Below, piece by piece: positions 53,450-62,834 of a stretch of 64,000 nucleotides of DNA. The stretch covers positions 263,412 through 327,411 of the forward strand of contig NZ_CYSA01000025.1 in assembly GCF_001458355.1 (NCBI RefSeq), written 5' to 3'. The first letter of the stretch is position 1, and every line of letters starts with the position of its first letter. Below the pieces are notes generated by a model that was not told where the DNA came from, did not search any database, and worked only from the letters and a program-made list of their open reading frames with translations. The translations under genes and the position numbers were made by a program. Source of the DNA: Thalassovita gelatinovora (GTDB lineage: Bacteria > Pseudomonadota > Alphaproteobacteria > Rhodobacterales > Rhodobacteraceae).

Positions 53450-56134
53450 TTATTGCGCGGCCATTTTCATCTTGATCGGCAGGCTGACCCGGAACGCGGC
53501 ACCGCCTTGTCCCGGCAAATAGGCAATAGAGCCGCCCAGACGCGCCATGATTTCACGACAGATCGCCAATCCCAGCCCGGCACCGCCCGCTTGGCGATCG
53601 CTGACCCGGCTGAATTTTTCAAATACCATATCCTGTGCCTGCGCCGGAATGCCCGATCCGTTATCGATGAAATCGACAATCAGATAATTGTCGCGTTCAG
53701 TCACCTGAATGGTCAATTCGGGCTGATCCGCGTCGCAATATTTCTGCGCGTTCGCAATCAGGTTGATGAAAACCTGTGCCAGCCGGTCAAGATCGGTTTC
53801 CATCAGAATATCGGTTGATATGCCGCTGCGATGGATGTTCAAACCGCTGCTTTCCGCACCGGTCGAGGCTATCGCGTGGGTGATCAAGTCTTGCAACACC
53901 CCCTGTCGGATATTCAGATTGACCTGACCATTTTCCAACACGCTGAGATCCAGCAAATCATCAAGCAACCGGGTCAGGCGGATCGCTTCTTGATGGATGA
54001 TATCGGCATATTTTTCCAAATCGGCCGGGCTGAGTTCTTCGGTATCGCGCAAAATTTCGGAAAACGATCGGATCGACGTCATCGGCGTGCGCAATTCGTG
54101 GCTGATCTGACTGAGAAAGGCGTCTTTTTGGACCGATAGCTTCGTCAGCTTTTCGTTGGCGGCGCGCAGTTGCCGCGCGGTGCGGCTCAGTTCGGCCGAT
54201 TTCGCCTCCAGCTGGCTGGAATATTCCATCATCTGCGCGGTTTCATCCGCCACCGCCAACAGGTCTTCGACCGAAACCGTGGCCCGGCCCATGATCTGGG
54301 ACACCATCGCATGGGCCGTGGCGGCCCCCACCGATCCGGCCAGTTCGCGTTCCAGGCGTTGCAGGAAATCCGGCGTCGGTTCGGGTAAAAAGCCGACCAG
54401 CCCTTGCTCCAACGCCGCCTTCTGAAACAAAGTCTGCGTTTCAACCGGGCCAAGGATACGCTGCGCCATGACCATCAGGTCTTCGGCCTGGGCAACCCCG
54501 CCGGACCACCCCTGCGGGTTGCCCGAATGCTGAAACACATTAACGAATTGTGCACCTTGCAACCGTTCCAGCGGCTGCGGGAAGCTGATAATCGAAAATA
54601 GAACGAATGCGCCTGCGTTGAGCGACATCGACCACAGCACGGTATGCACCACCGGATCGATACCTTCGATGCCGAACAGCGCCTGCGGCTTCAGCCAGCT
54701 TAGCCCCCAAAGCCCGTGTTCCAACACCTCGGCGGACAGGAAAACACCCGGACCAAAGCTGGGTAACAGCATCGAATAGACCCAGATCAGGAAACCGATC
54801 AACAAACCTGCCACTGCGCCGGTATGGTTCGACCCGCGCCAGAAAATCGCCCCCATCAGCGCCGGCAGGAATTGCGCAACGCCGGAAAAGCTGATCAATC
54901 CGATCGACGTCAACGCCGCCCCGCCGCCCGAAAAACGGTAATACAAATAGCCCAGCGCCAAGACACCACCGATGGACAATCGACGCGCCAGCAGCACCAC
55001 GTGGCGCACATCGCCGGAAATCACCGCCCCCCCTTGGGCAATCCTCAGCCAGATCGGCATCACGATATGGTTCGACACCATGGTCGAAAGCGCAATCGCC
55101 GCGACGATCACCATCGACGTTGCCGACGAAAACCCGCCCAGAAAAGACAGCATCGCCAATCCTTGCTGGCCCTGACTAAGCGGAACGGTCAGCACGAACT
55201 GGTCGGGGTTGGCCCCTTCGGGCATGATATCGAGCCCGACAACGGCAATCGGCACCACGAACAGGCTCATGATCATCAGATAGGTCGGAAAGGCCCAGCT
55301 GGCGGTGCGCAGGTGGCGTTCATCTTCATTTTCCACCACCAGAACCTGAAACATTCGCGGCAATGTCAGAAAGGCCGCCGCCGACAGCATCGTCATCGCC
55401 ACCCAGCGCCCGTTATCGACCTGCCAGGTGCCAATGTCCGAGGCATCGATCCGGGCCAAGGTTTCGGACACCCCACCGCCCAGCCCCCACACCACGAAGA
55501 CCCCAACCGCGACCAGAGCACAGAGTTTCACCACCGCTTCCACCGCGATCGCCATGACGACGCCGTGGTGGCGTTCATTGGCATCAAGATTGCGGGTCCC
55601 GAACAGGATCGTGAACACTGCCAGCCCCCCCGCCACCCACAAAGCAGTGGCTTCGCTATCGGCAAATTGCATGGCCTGCGGATCGACCTTGGCGAAAGAC
55701 GCGAAGGACAGGGTCACCGATTGTAGTTGCAGCGCAATATAGGGCGTGGTGCCGATCACCGCGATCAGCGTGACGAACACCGCCAACAACGGCGATTTAC
55801 CGTAACGCGAAGAAATCAGGTCCGCGATGGAGGTGATCCGCTGGGTCCGGCCCACCCGTACCAGTTTGCGCAGCCCCCACCACCAGCCGATCATCACCAG
55901 CGTCGGCCCGATATAGATGGTCAGGAATTCCAGCCCCGACCGGGCGGCATTCCCGACCGCGCCGTAAAACGTCCATGCGGTGCAGTAGATCGACAGTGAA
56001 AGGGTATAGACCAACGGCGACCGTAACCAGGTCGCGCGCCCCCGAAGCGCAGCGCGTTCGGCCATGAAGGCGACCAAGAACAACAGCGCCACATAGGTCA
56101 GGCAGACCGCAACAAGGATGTTCAGCGCACCCAT
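53450..56134 (-). CDS. Symporter-coupled sensor histidine kinase (CrbS-like)
   Basis: An 894-residue protein. Residues 1-490 are a sodium/solute-symporter-type domain with about 12-13 membrane helices (YTLSLSIYCTAWTFYGAVG; FSGVAQFLPALMGAIFWRGSNHTGAVAGL). A helical linker (about 500-640) then leads to HisKA with the phosphoacceptor H679 in LSQISHELRTPMTSIRSF. The ATPase domain has the N box NLIANAQKYCD and G boxes FIDNGSGIPA and GGAGLGLAICREIMARLGG. CrbS in Vibrio and Pseudomonas has this layout and controls acs. There is no C-terminal receiver. Last gene of a three-gene unit. Confidence 0.92.
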   Translation of the reverse strand: MGALNILVAVCLTYVALLFLVAFMAERAALRGRATWLRSPLVYTLSLSIYCTAWTFYGAVGNAARSGLEFLTIYIGPTLVMIGWWWGLRKLVRVGRTQRITSIADLISSRYGKSPLLAVFVTLIAVIGTTPYIALQLQSVTLSFASFAKVDPQAMQFADSEATALWVAGGLAVFTILFGTRNLDANERHHGVVMAIAVEAVVKLCALVAVGVFVVWGLGGGVSETLARIDASDIGTWQVDNGRWVAMTMLSAAAFLTLPRMFQVLVVENEDERHLRTASWAFPTYLMIMSLFVVPIAVVGLDIMPEGANPDQFVLTVPLSQGQQGLAMLSFLGGFSSATSMVIVAAIALSTMVSNHIVMPIWLRIAQGGAVISGDVRHVVLLARRLSIGGVLALGYLYYRFSGGGAALTSIGLISFSGVAQFLPALMGAIFWRGSNHTGAVAGLLIGFLIWVYSMLLPSFGPGVFLSAEVLEHGLWGLSWLKPQALFGIEGIDPVVHTVLWSMSLNAGAFVLFSIISFPQPLERLQGAQFVNVFQHSGNPQGWSGGVAQAEDLMVMAQRILGPVETQTLFQKAALEQGLVGFLPEPTPDFLQRLERELAGSVGAATAHAMVSQIMGRATVSVEDLLAVADETAQMMEYSSQLEAKSAELSRTARQLRAANEKLTKLSVQKDAFLSQISHELRTPMTSIRSFSEILRDTEELSPADLEKYADIIHQEAIRLTRLLDDLLDLSVLENGQVNLNIRQGVLQDLITHAIASTGAESSGLNIHRSGISTDILMETDLDRLAQVFINLIANAQKYCDADQPELTIQVTERDNYLIVDFIDNGSGIPAQAQDMVFEKFSRVSDRQAGGAGLGLAICREIMARLGGSIAYLPGQGGAAFRVSLPIKMKMAAQ

Positions 56135-56139
56135 CCAGC

Positions 56140-56406
56140 CTAGGGCCCTTCTTTCCGATCGGAATCGACATTTTCATCCAACCAGAAGGTCAAAAACAAA
56201 GTCACCGCCGCCAGCGCCGCCCAGATCAAGAAGATATACAGAATCGCCCGCGATGTCGGGACCTGATTTTCCCCCGACCCGGACCACAGCACCGGCACCG
56301 CCCAAAGCACCGCCCCGAGAAACGGCATCAGCTTGGCTGCATCCATCGCCCGGTGCACCCGATAGCTGCGTCGTTCGAGAAACAAAGGGGACTGTTCGCG
56401 GCTCAT
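56140..56406 (-). CDS. Small two-helix membrane protein, kinase-associated
   Basis: An 88-residue protein with two membrane helices (about residues 28-43, LMPFLGAVLWAVPVLW, and 54-76, AILYIFLIWAALAAVTLFLTF) and charged tails. It lies between the response regulator (4-bp overlap) and the symporter-kinase (5-bp gap), so it is co-translated with both. Solute:sodium symporters such as PanF and ActP are often encoded with small membrane proteins of this kind, so an accessory subunit of the symporter domain is a reasonable inference. Confidence 0.72.
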   Translation of the reverse strand: MSREQSPLFLERRSYRVHRAMDAAKLMPFLGAVLWAVPVLWSGSGENQVPTSRAILYIFLIWAALAAVTLFLTFWLDENVDSDRKEGP

Positions 56407-56771
56407 TGCGGCACCAGTTCGTGCAGCGCCTCCAGCACTTCGGCATTGGAAAAGGGTTTGGTCATGAACCGGCTGGCCCCGATTTTTTCAGCCAGTTCGC
56501 GATCCTTTGACTGACCGCGGGCGGTCAGCATCAACACCGGCAGATTCTGGGTAGCCGCATCCTGGCGCAATTCGGTCAGGATGTCATAGCCGCTTTTGCC
56601 GGGCAACATGACGTCCAGTATAACCAAATCCGGAGATTTGGCGCGAACGACAGACACCGCGTCATGCCCATTAGAATGTGTATCGACCGTCCAGCCATCG
56701 CGCGACAGAATAAAACTGATCGCTTCGATGATGTTCGGCTCATCCTCGATCACAAGGACATGTTTGCCCAT
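56403..56771 (-). CDS. Single-domain response regulator (receiver only)
   Basis: A 122-residue CheY-like receiver with acidic pocket D10/E11, phosphorylation site D53 (LVILDVMLPGKSG), switch threonine in LMLTARG and lysine in FMTKPFSN. No DNA-binding domain follows. CrbR, the usual partner of CrbS, has a LuxR-type helix-turn-helix, so here the output must pass to another protein. GGAGG lies before the ATG at 56769-56771. First gene of the unit with the membrane protein and the symporter-kinase. Confidence 0.9.
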   Translation of the reverse strand: MGKHVLVIEDEPNIIEAISFILSRDGWTVDTHSNGHDAVSVVRAKSPDLVILDVMLPGKSGYDILTELRQDAATQNLPVLMLTARGQSKDRELAEKIGASRFMTKPFSNAEVLEALHELVPQ

Positions 56772-56839
56772 GCATCGCCTCCCCCCTGAGAACTGACATA
56801 TCGAACTTTTGTCATTTATCGCGGAGTTCCCGCCGCGAG

Positions 56840-58150
56840 TCAAAACCCATCGGTCAGGATCGATGGTTCGCGGCGGCCCGCGCAATCCGTGCGCGGACAG
56901 ATCCGGCAGCCGACACCAAGGCCCCTGACCTCTTCGGGTTTCCAATCCGTGGGCCCCAGCGACACCAGAAGCATATGCGCCTGGAACAGCGGGTCCTGCC
57001 CGAAATCGGGTTCCGTCACAGGTTCGGCAATGGCATAGGCCAAAAAGGCAGACCGCCCGTGCATATCCTGTTGAACCACCCGGCGCACCGGCAACAAGGG
57101 CCGCGACAAGGCCAGAAACAACGGCCATTTCGGACAGGCCGCGCCAAAGCGTGGCAGCGCAAAGCCTTCGGCGGATTTGCGGAAAATCAAGGTGCCCGAG
57201 GCATCACAGCTGACCAGGCCCATCTGCGGCACGCCGTCGGTTGGCGGCAATTCGGCCATCCGCCGCATTGCCCGCGCCACGCTGACCCCGAAATGGCGTG
57301 CCAAAACCGCCGGGTCCGTCCCCAAGCTGCGCAATGCCGCGATTGTATCGACAAGCGGCATCCGTTCCGCGTCATCGCAATAGCGTTCCAGATATTGCCG
57401 GGCAAAAGATCGCCCCGCCGCCGATTGCAGCATTTCCGCAGATTCCAGTATCGTGTCGACCTTGTCTGCCCCGGCGGTTTCCAGATCGGCGAAATGGTAT
57501 TCGGCATCGGTCAGGAACGCTTCGAGTTCGTCCTGCGGCGACGCCAACCCGGTTTCTTCGCCGCTGTCCTCATCCAGATAGGTGACCAGTGCCTGCGAGC
57601 TTTCCGCCAGACGCTTGGCGTCTTCATTGATATTGCGATGGAACCTGTCGCGCCATTCTGGTTCCAGTTCGGGCGTTTCCGCCAGAATGCCCGCCGTGGA
57701 CCGGATCGCCGTCACGGTGGACAGAACGTCATGCATCGCAGCGGCCAGATGCGGATCATGTGTCAACCGGTCGGTCAGGGTTTCGACCGTGCGTTCCAGT
57801 TCCAGAACCCGGCGGTGACGGCGCACCAGCAATTCGGCCCAACCGGGGTAGCGCCCGGCAAATTCTTCCGGGGCTTCCGTTTGCGCTGCGACGACCTTAT
57901 CGGCGGCGCGGGCTTCGCCCAAGGTTGCGATGATCGCGGCTTCGGCCCCTTCGGTCAGCGCGGAAGGTTCCACATCCAGCACATCGGCCAGCGACAACAG
58001 CAATTTGCCGCCGATTCTGCGCCGATTATGTTCGATAAGATTCAGATAAGATGCAGATATTCCGGCTTTGCGGGCCAGTTCAGCCTGCCGTATCCCCTGC
58101 CTGAGGCGCCGTTCCCTGATGCGGGAACCAGTCAATTGACGCTGCGGCAT
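56840..58150 (-). CDS. XRE regulator of ScfR/RamB type with HisKA-like insert
   Basis: A 436-residue regulator. The helix-turn-helix is at residues 10-60 (QAELARKAGISASYLNLIEHNRRRIGGKLL). Residues about 130-190 resemble a histidine kinase dimerisation helix, with H140 in AAAMHDVLSTVTAIRSTAGIL. The C-terminal part is the DUF2083/ScfR-type region ending in GVGCRICPRTDC (C415, C418, C423). Relatives respond to short-chain acyl-CoA and control glyoxylate-cycle or propionyl-CoA genes. Divergent from the ABC operon ending in acs, which it probably regulates. Start MPQRQLTGSRIRERR is family-like. Confidence 0.85.
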   Translation of the reverse strand: MPQRQLTGSRIRERRLRQGIRQAELARKAGISASYLNLIEHNRRRIGGKLLLSLADVLDVEPSALTEGAEAAIIATLGEARAADKVVAAQTEAPEEFAGRYPGWAELLVRRHRRVLELERTVETLTDRLTHDPHLAAAMHDVLSTVTAIRSTAGILAETPELEPEWRDRFHRNINEDAKRLAESSQALVTYLDEDSGEETGLASPQDELEAFLTDAEYHFADLETAGADKVDTILESAEMLQSAAGRSFARQYLERYCDDAERMPLVDTIAALRSLGTDPAVLARHFGVSVARAMRRMAELPPTDGVPQMGLVSCDASGTLIFRKSAEGFALPRFGAACPKWPLFLALSRPLLPVRRVVQQDMHGRSAFLAYAIAEPVTEPDFGQDPLFQAHMLLVSLGPTDWKPEEVRGLGVGCRICPRTDCAGRREPSILTDGF

Positions 58151-58179
58151 ATCGTTTTCCCAACCAAATCAACGCATTT

Positions 58180-58312
58180 CTGCACTGCGGAAAAATTTAT
58201 TTACAAATCATACCGCAGTATTGTGCAGTTGTTTACAAATAAATCGTTTTGTCAAAAGCTTTTGTTGCTAAGTTTTCTTTTAGGCGCTGATAATGAATTT
58301 GCACAATTGTGC
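58180..58312. promoter_or_regulatory. Regulatory region of the ABC-acs operon
   Basis: Several symmetric elements sit here: CTGCACTGCGG (58180-58190) mirrored by CCGCAgtattGTGCAG (58213-58228); two direct copies of TTTACAAAT (58200-58208 and 58232-58240) 32 bp apart; and a perfect 12-bp palindrome, GCACAATTGTGC (58301-58312). TTGCTA (58265-58270) and GATAAT (58289-58294), 18 bp apart, are a plausible promoter, placing the palindrome at about +1. TTTnCAAA-type repeats resemble reported RamB/ScfR sites. Confidence 0.55.
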
Positions 58313-58365
58313 GCGCGGTACTGCATGAGGAGGTAGGGCCGCAATTCATGAAATGGGAGGAATTT

Positions 58366-59712
58366 ATGTCCAAGACCAATCTGACGCGTCGTGGCGTATT
58401 GAAGTCGGGTGCCGTTGCTGGCGCTGGCGTCGCGCTTCCGACGATCTTTACAGCATCGTCGGCTGCCGCATATACGAACGAACCCACCGGAGGAACCGTG
58501 ACTCTGGGCTTCAACGTGCCCCAAACCGGTCCCTATGCAGATGAGGGTGCAGACGAACTGCGCGCTTACGAACTGGCGGTCGAGCATCTGAACGGCGAAG
58601 GTGACGGCGGCATGATGCCCACCTTCAGCTCGAAAGAACTGCAAGGCAACGGCATCCTGGGCAAGAAGGTCAACTTTGTGACCGGCGACACCCAGACCAA
58701 GTCGGACGCCGCCCGCGCATCGGCCAAGTCGATGATCGAAAAAGACGGTGCCATCATGATTTCGGGCGGGTCGTCTTCTGGTGTGGCGGTTGCCGTGCAG
58801 GGTCTGTGCCAGGAAGCTGGCGTGATCTTCATGGCCGGTCTGACCCATTCGAACGACACCACCGGTAAAGACAAAAAAGCCAACGGTTTCCGCCACTTCT
58901 TCAACGGTTACATGTCGGCTGCTGCGTTGGCACCGGTGCTGAAGAACCTTTATGGCACCGACCGCAAGGCCTATCACCTGACCGCTGACTACACCTGGGG
59001 CTGGACACAGCAGGAATCGATCGCAGCCGCGACCGAAGCCATGGGCTGGGAAACCGTCAACAACGTGCTGACCCCGCTGGCCGCGACTGACTTTTCATCC
59101 TATATCGCGCCGGTTCTGAATTCGGGTGCGGACGTTCTGGTTCTGAACCATTACGGCGGAAACATGGTGAATTCGCTGACCAACGCGGTTCAGTTCGGTC
59201 TGCGTAACAAGCAGGTGAACGGCAAGAACTTCGAAATCGTCGTTCCGCTGTTTTCGCGCCTGATGGCACGTGGTGCTGGCGAAAACATCAAAGGTATTGT
59301 CGGGTCCACCAACTGGCATTGGTCGCTGCAGGATGAAGGTTCCAAAGCCTTCGTGAAATCCTTCGGCACCAAATACGGCTTCCCGCCGAGCCAGGCCGCG
59401 CACACCGTTTACTGCCAGACCCTGCTTTATGCAGATGCTGCGCAGCGTGCGGGCACCTTCAATCCTTGCGGGATTGTCGAAGCGCTGGAAGGCTTCGAAT
59501 TCGACGGCCTGGGCAACGGCAAGACGCTGTACCGCGCCGAAGATCACCAGTGCTTCAAAGACGTTCTGGTCGTGAAGGGTAAAGAAAACCCGACGTCGGA
59601 ATTCGACCTTCTGGAAGTGGTCGAAGTTACCCCGGCCGCACAGGTCACTTATCCGCCGGACCACCCGATGTTCGCAGGCGGCGCTCTGGGCACCTGTAAC
59701 CCCGGCGCATAA
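58366..59712 (+). CDS. ABC transporter substrate-binding protein (HAAT family, Tat-exported)
   Basis: A 448-residue periplasmic binding protein of the branched-chain amino acid/urea/amide (Peripla_BP_6) class. The N-terminus MSKTNLTRRGVLKSGAVAGAG carries a twin-arginine motif (TRRGVLK), so it should fold before export. TVTLGFNVPQTGPYADEGADELRAYELAVEHLN is the characteristic opening strand-helix. GGGAGG precedes the ATG at 58366. It is first in an operon with two permeases, two ATPases and acs. The ligand is not evident; a short amide or acid is inferred from acs. Confidence 0.9.
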   Translation: MSKTNLTRRGVLKSGAVAGAGVALPTIFTASSAAAYTNEPTGGTVTLGFNVPQTGPYADEGADELRAYELAVEHLNGEGDGGMMPTFSSKELQGNGILGKKVNFVTGDTQTKSDAARASAKSMIEKDGAIMISGGSSSGVAVAVQGLCQEAGVIFMAGLTHSNDTTGKDKKANGFRHFFNGYMSAAALAPVLKNLYGTDRKAYHLTADYTWGWTQQESIAAATEAMGWETVNNVLTPLAATDFSSYIAPVLNSGADVLVLNHYGGNMVNSLTNAVQFGLRNKQVNGKNFEIVVPLFSRLMARGAGENIKGIVGSTNWHWSLQDEGSKAFVKSFGTKYGFPPSQAAHTVYCQTLLYADAAQRAGTFNPCGIVEALEGFEFDGLGNGKTLYRAEDHQCFKDVLVVKGKENPTSEFDLLEVVEVTPAAQVTYPPDHPMFAGGALGTCNPGA

Positions 59713-59736
59713 TTCCAAAACGCTCTAACAATTCGG

Positions 59737-59765
59737 GGCCGTGCGCGCAAACCGCGCGCACGGCC
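59737..59765 (+). terminator. Intercistronic hairpin after the binding-protein gene
   Basis: GGCCGTGCGCGC and GCGCGCACGGCC form a 12-bp perfect stem with a 5-base loop, but no T tract follows. In such operons it usually protects the 5' binding-protein mRNA and lowers downstream levels. Confidence 0.6.
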
Positions 59766-59841
59766 ATTTCGGCCAATGCAGCAGGGCGCGTCCGTGCAGC
59801 AGGTTTGGCTGACAGCCGATAAATTTTCCAAGGTGGGGACA

Positions 59842-60849
59842 ATGGACGGAATCATCCTGCAAATCCTGAACGGGCTCGACAAGGGCTCAGCTTATGCGCT
59901 GATCGCGCTAGGACTTACGCTTATTTTCGGCACATTGGGCGTTGTGAACTTCGCGCATGGTGCGCTGTTCATGATTGGCGCCTTCTGCGCCGTATTCGTG
60001 CAGCGCCTGCTGAACCTGTCATTCGAAACGGTCGACCCGGGCAAGACTGACTTCCTCGGCAATCCGTCGATGGTGAAAACGCCTTACATCGAAAGCTGGT
60101 TCGGCCACGATATCGGATCGGCGATCATCGACTGGTCGGTACCATTGGCAGTGCTGTTCAGCATTCCGGTGATGATCCTCATCGGCTTTGTGATGGAACG
60201 CGGTCTGATCAAACATTTCTATAAGCGTGAACACGCGGATCAGATCCTGGTGACCTTCGGGTTGGCCATCGTTTTGCAAGAAGTCATCAAGGCGTTCTAT
60301 GGCGCCAACCCGATCCAGACCCCCGCCCCCGAAGCGCTGTCCGGCATTGCCACCTTGGCTGACGGTATCGTCTATCCGGTGTGGCGGATCGTCTATTTCT
60401 GCTTTGCCACCGTGATCATCGGCGGTGTCTTCGCCTTCTTGCGGTTCACCACATTCGGCATGGTGGTGCGCGCCGGCATGGAAGACCGCGAAACCGTTGG
60501 GTTGCTGGGGATCAATATTGACCGCCGCTTCACCATCATGTTCGGCATCGCCGCCGCAGTGGCCGGCATGGCGGGCGTGATGTACGGCCCGATCAACGCC
60601 CCCAATTACCACATGGGCATGGATTTCCTTGTGCTGTCCTTCGTCGTCGTGGTCGTGGGTGGCATGGGATCGCTTCCCGGCGCGGTTGCCGCAGGGTTCC
60701 TGCTGGGCATTCTGGAAAGCTTCGCGTCGACCACCTGGGCGACCACCACCATCCCCGGCATCAACCAGATCATCATTTACCTGGTCGCCATCATCATCCT
60801 GCTGACCCGTCCGCGCGGTCTGTTGGGTAAAAAAGGCGTGATGGAGTAA
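59842..60849 (+). CDS. HAAT-family ABC permease, LivH type
   Basis: A 335-residue permease of the LivH/UrtB class. Signatures: GSAYALIALGLTLIFGTLGVVNFAHGALFMIGAF in the first helices, and GMVVRAGMEDRETVGLLGINIDRRF as the cytoplasmic coupling loop. FLVLSFVVVVVGGMGSLPGAVAAGFLLGI is the conserved C-terminal segment. The ATG at 59842 (MDGIILQIL) follows AGGTGGGG; an upstream in-frame ATG is less well placed. It pairs with the next permease. Confidence 0.93.
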   Translation: MDGIILQILNGLDKGSAYALIALGLTLIFGTLGVVNFAHGALFMIGAFCAVFVQRLLNLSFETVDPGKTDFLGNPSMVKTPYIESWFGHDIGSAIIDWSVPLAVLFSIPVMILIGFVMERGLIKHFYKREHADQILVTFGLAIVLQEVIKAFYGANPIQTPAPEALSGIATLADGIVYPVWRIVYFCFATVIIGGVFAFLRFTTFGMVVRAGMEDRETVGLLGINIDRRFTIMFGIAAAVAGMAGVMYGPINAPNYHMGMDFLVLSFVVVVVGGMGSLPGAVAAGFLLGILESFASTTWATTTIPGINQIIIYLVAIIILLTRPRGLLGKKGVME

Positions 60850-60855
60850 GAGACA

Positions 60856-62055
60856 ATGTTTGGACTCAATAAAAAAGACAGCGCTCTGCTGCTTCTCGTC
60901 GCCATCCTTACCATGATGGCCCCTTTCATCCTGAACCCCTTCCCCACCGATAGCGGGTTAGCCCAGTTCAACGCCGGCTATCCCGACCTGATGCAGCGCT
61001 TCGTGATCTTCGGGATCTTCGCCATCGGGTTCAACATCCTGTTCGGCCTGACCGGCTACCTGTCCTTTGGCCACGCGGCCTTTCTGGGGGTGGGGTCTTA
61101 TTCGGCGGTGTGGATGTTCAAGCTTCTGTCGATGAACATCCTGCCGGCGGTGATCCTGTCTGTGATCATCGCGGGGCTGTTCGCGCTGGTAATCGGCTAT
61201 GTGTCGCTGCGCCGGTCCGGGATCTACTTCTCGATCCTGACGCTGGCCTTCGCGCAGATGTCTTTCGCCTTGGCCTATTCGGTGCTGACCCCGATCACCA
61301 ATGGTGAAACCGGTCTGCAGCTGAACCTTGACGATGCGCGTATTCTGGACCCGGTAAACGATTCCGGATCACTGCCTGTGACCAGCCTGTTCGGGCTGGA
61401 AATGCGGTCGTCTTTCGATCTGGCGGTTGGACCTTGGGATTTCACTTTCTCGGTCGGCTATTATGTGTGCGCCATCTTCTTGCTGCTGGCTTTCTATCTT
61501 GCGATCCGGATTTTCCGGTCCCCCTTCGGCATGATGCTGCGCGCGATCAAATCGAACCAGCAGCGGTTGAACTATACTGGGCTGAACCCGCGCCCCTACA
61601 CGTTGGCGGCCTTCGTCATCTCGGGCATGTATGCCGGTCTTGCCGGTGGCTTGCTGGCATCGATGGACCCGCTGGCAGGGGCCGAACGGATGCAGTGGAC
61701 CGCGAGCGGTGAAGTGGTTCTGATGACCATCCTCGGCGGTGTCGGCACCCTGATCGGTCCAGTTCTGGGCGCCGGTCTGATCAAGTATTTCGAGAACATC
61801 TTCTCGAAGATCAACGACACCGTGCTACATGGCTGGTTCAGCTTCCTGCCCGACGGGATCGAAGATTTCCTGGTCACCATCATCCACCCCTTCGTGGGCA
61901 AAGGTTGGCATCTGACACTGGGCATCATCTTCATGCTGGTGGTGACCTTCCTGCCCGGCGGTCTTGTCGAAGGCGGTCAGCGCATTGCGCGGCTGTTCCG
62001 TGGCAAAAAAACCAAAGACGGTGCCGACGGCGCCAAAACTGAACCTGCAGAGTAA
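60856..62055 (+). CDS. HAAT-family ABC permease, LivM type
   Basis: A 399-residue permease of the LivM/UrtC class. The pattern [27 protein letters not shown] is diagnostic, and the coupling loop is [34 protein letters not shown]. It is longer than usual at the C-terminus, with a basic and acidic tail ([18 protein letters not shown]). GGAG lies before the ATG. It starts six bases after the LivH-type stop. Confidence 0.92.
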   Translation: MFGLNKKDSALLLLVAILTMMAPFILNPFPTDSGLAQFNAGYPDLMQRFVIFGIFAIGFNILFGLTGYLSFGHAAFLGVGSYSAVWMFKLLSMNILPAVILSVIIAGLFALVIGYVSLRRSGIYFSILTLAFAQMSFALAYSVLTPITNGETGLQLNLDDARILDPVNDSGSLPVTSLFGLEMRSSFDLAVGPWDFTFSVGYYVCAIFLLLAFYLAIRIFRSPFGMMLRAIKSNQQRLNYTGLNPRPYTLAAFVISGMYAGLAGGLLASMDPLAGAERMQWTASGEVVLMTILGGVGTLIGPVLGAGLIKYFENIFSKINDTVLHGWFSFLPDGIEDFLVTIIHPFVGKGWHLTLGIIFMLVVTFLPGGLVEGGQRIARLFRGKKTKDGADGAKTEPAE

Positions 62056-62067
62056 GGAGACACAAGG

Positions 62068-62823
62068 ATGGGTATTCTTGAAGTCAAAGGCGTCAACAAG
62101 CGCTTCGGTGGTCTGCAGGCGCTTAGCGATGTGAACCTCAGCGTGAGGGAAAATTCCGTTCACGCCATCATCGGTCCCAACGGGGCGGGCAAATCCACCC
62201 TGCTGAACTGCCTTGTCGGCAAGCTGATCCCCGATACCGGGTCGGTGATGTTCGATGGTCAGTCGGTGCTGGGTCGGAAACCGCATGAAATCAACCAGAT
62301 GGGGATTTCGCGGGTGTTCCAGACGCCCGAGATTTTCGGCGACCTGACGGTGATGGAAAACATGATGATCCCCTGTTTTGCATCCCGCGACGGGGCGTTT
62401 CGAATGCATGCGATCGAACATATGCTGGACGATAAGGAAATCGTGGAACGCGCCGAAAAGATGCTGGAAGACATGCGAATGGCAGACAAGCGCCACATGC
62501 ATTCGGCGTCAATGTCGCGCGGCGATAAACGACGTTTGGAAATCGGCATGTGTCTGGCGCAGGAACCCAAACTGCTGCTGCTTGACGAACCGACCGCCGG
62601 CATGGCGCGGGCCGATACCAACAACACGATCGACCTGCTGAAACAGATCAGCGACGAACGTGACATCACCATCGCCATCATCGAACACGACATGCATGTG
62701 GTGTTCAGCCTGGCCAACCGCATCACCGTTCTGGCCCAGGGGACCCCTCTGGTCGAGGACGATCCTGAAAACATCAAAGGCAATCCGAAAGTACGGGAAG
62801 CCTATCTTGGTGAAACCGCGTAA
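62068..62823 (+). CDS. HAAT-family ABC ATP-binding protein, LivG type
   Basis: A 251-residue ATPase with Walker A GPNGAGKSTLL, Walker B LLLLDEPTAGM and switch histidine in IEHDMHVVFSLANRITVL. The signature loop is SMSRGDKRRLEIG in place of LSxGxxR, which is common in the amide/urea type. AAGGAG precedes the ATG. It works as a heterodimer with the next gene product. Confidence 0.93.
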   Translation: MGILEVKGVNKRFGGLQALSDVNLSVRENSVHAIIGPNGAGKSTLLNCLVGKLIPDTGSVMFDGQSVLGRKPHEINQMGISRVFQTPEIFGDLTVMENMMIPCFASRDGAFRMHAIEHMLDDKEIVERAEKMLEDMRMADKRHMHSASMSRGDKRRLEIGMCLAQEPKLLLLDEPTAGMARADTNNTIDLLKQISDERDITIAIIEHDMHVVFSLANRITVLAQGTPLVEDDPENIKGNPKVREAYLGETA

Positions 62824-62834
62824 GGAGTCGGACC

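Noticed and set aside
54824..55726. 300-codon plus-strand open frame inside the symporter-kinase
   Set aside because: Composition (R, H, Q, P) and position indicate a shadow of the membrane domain.
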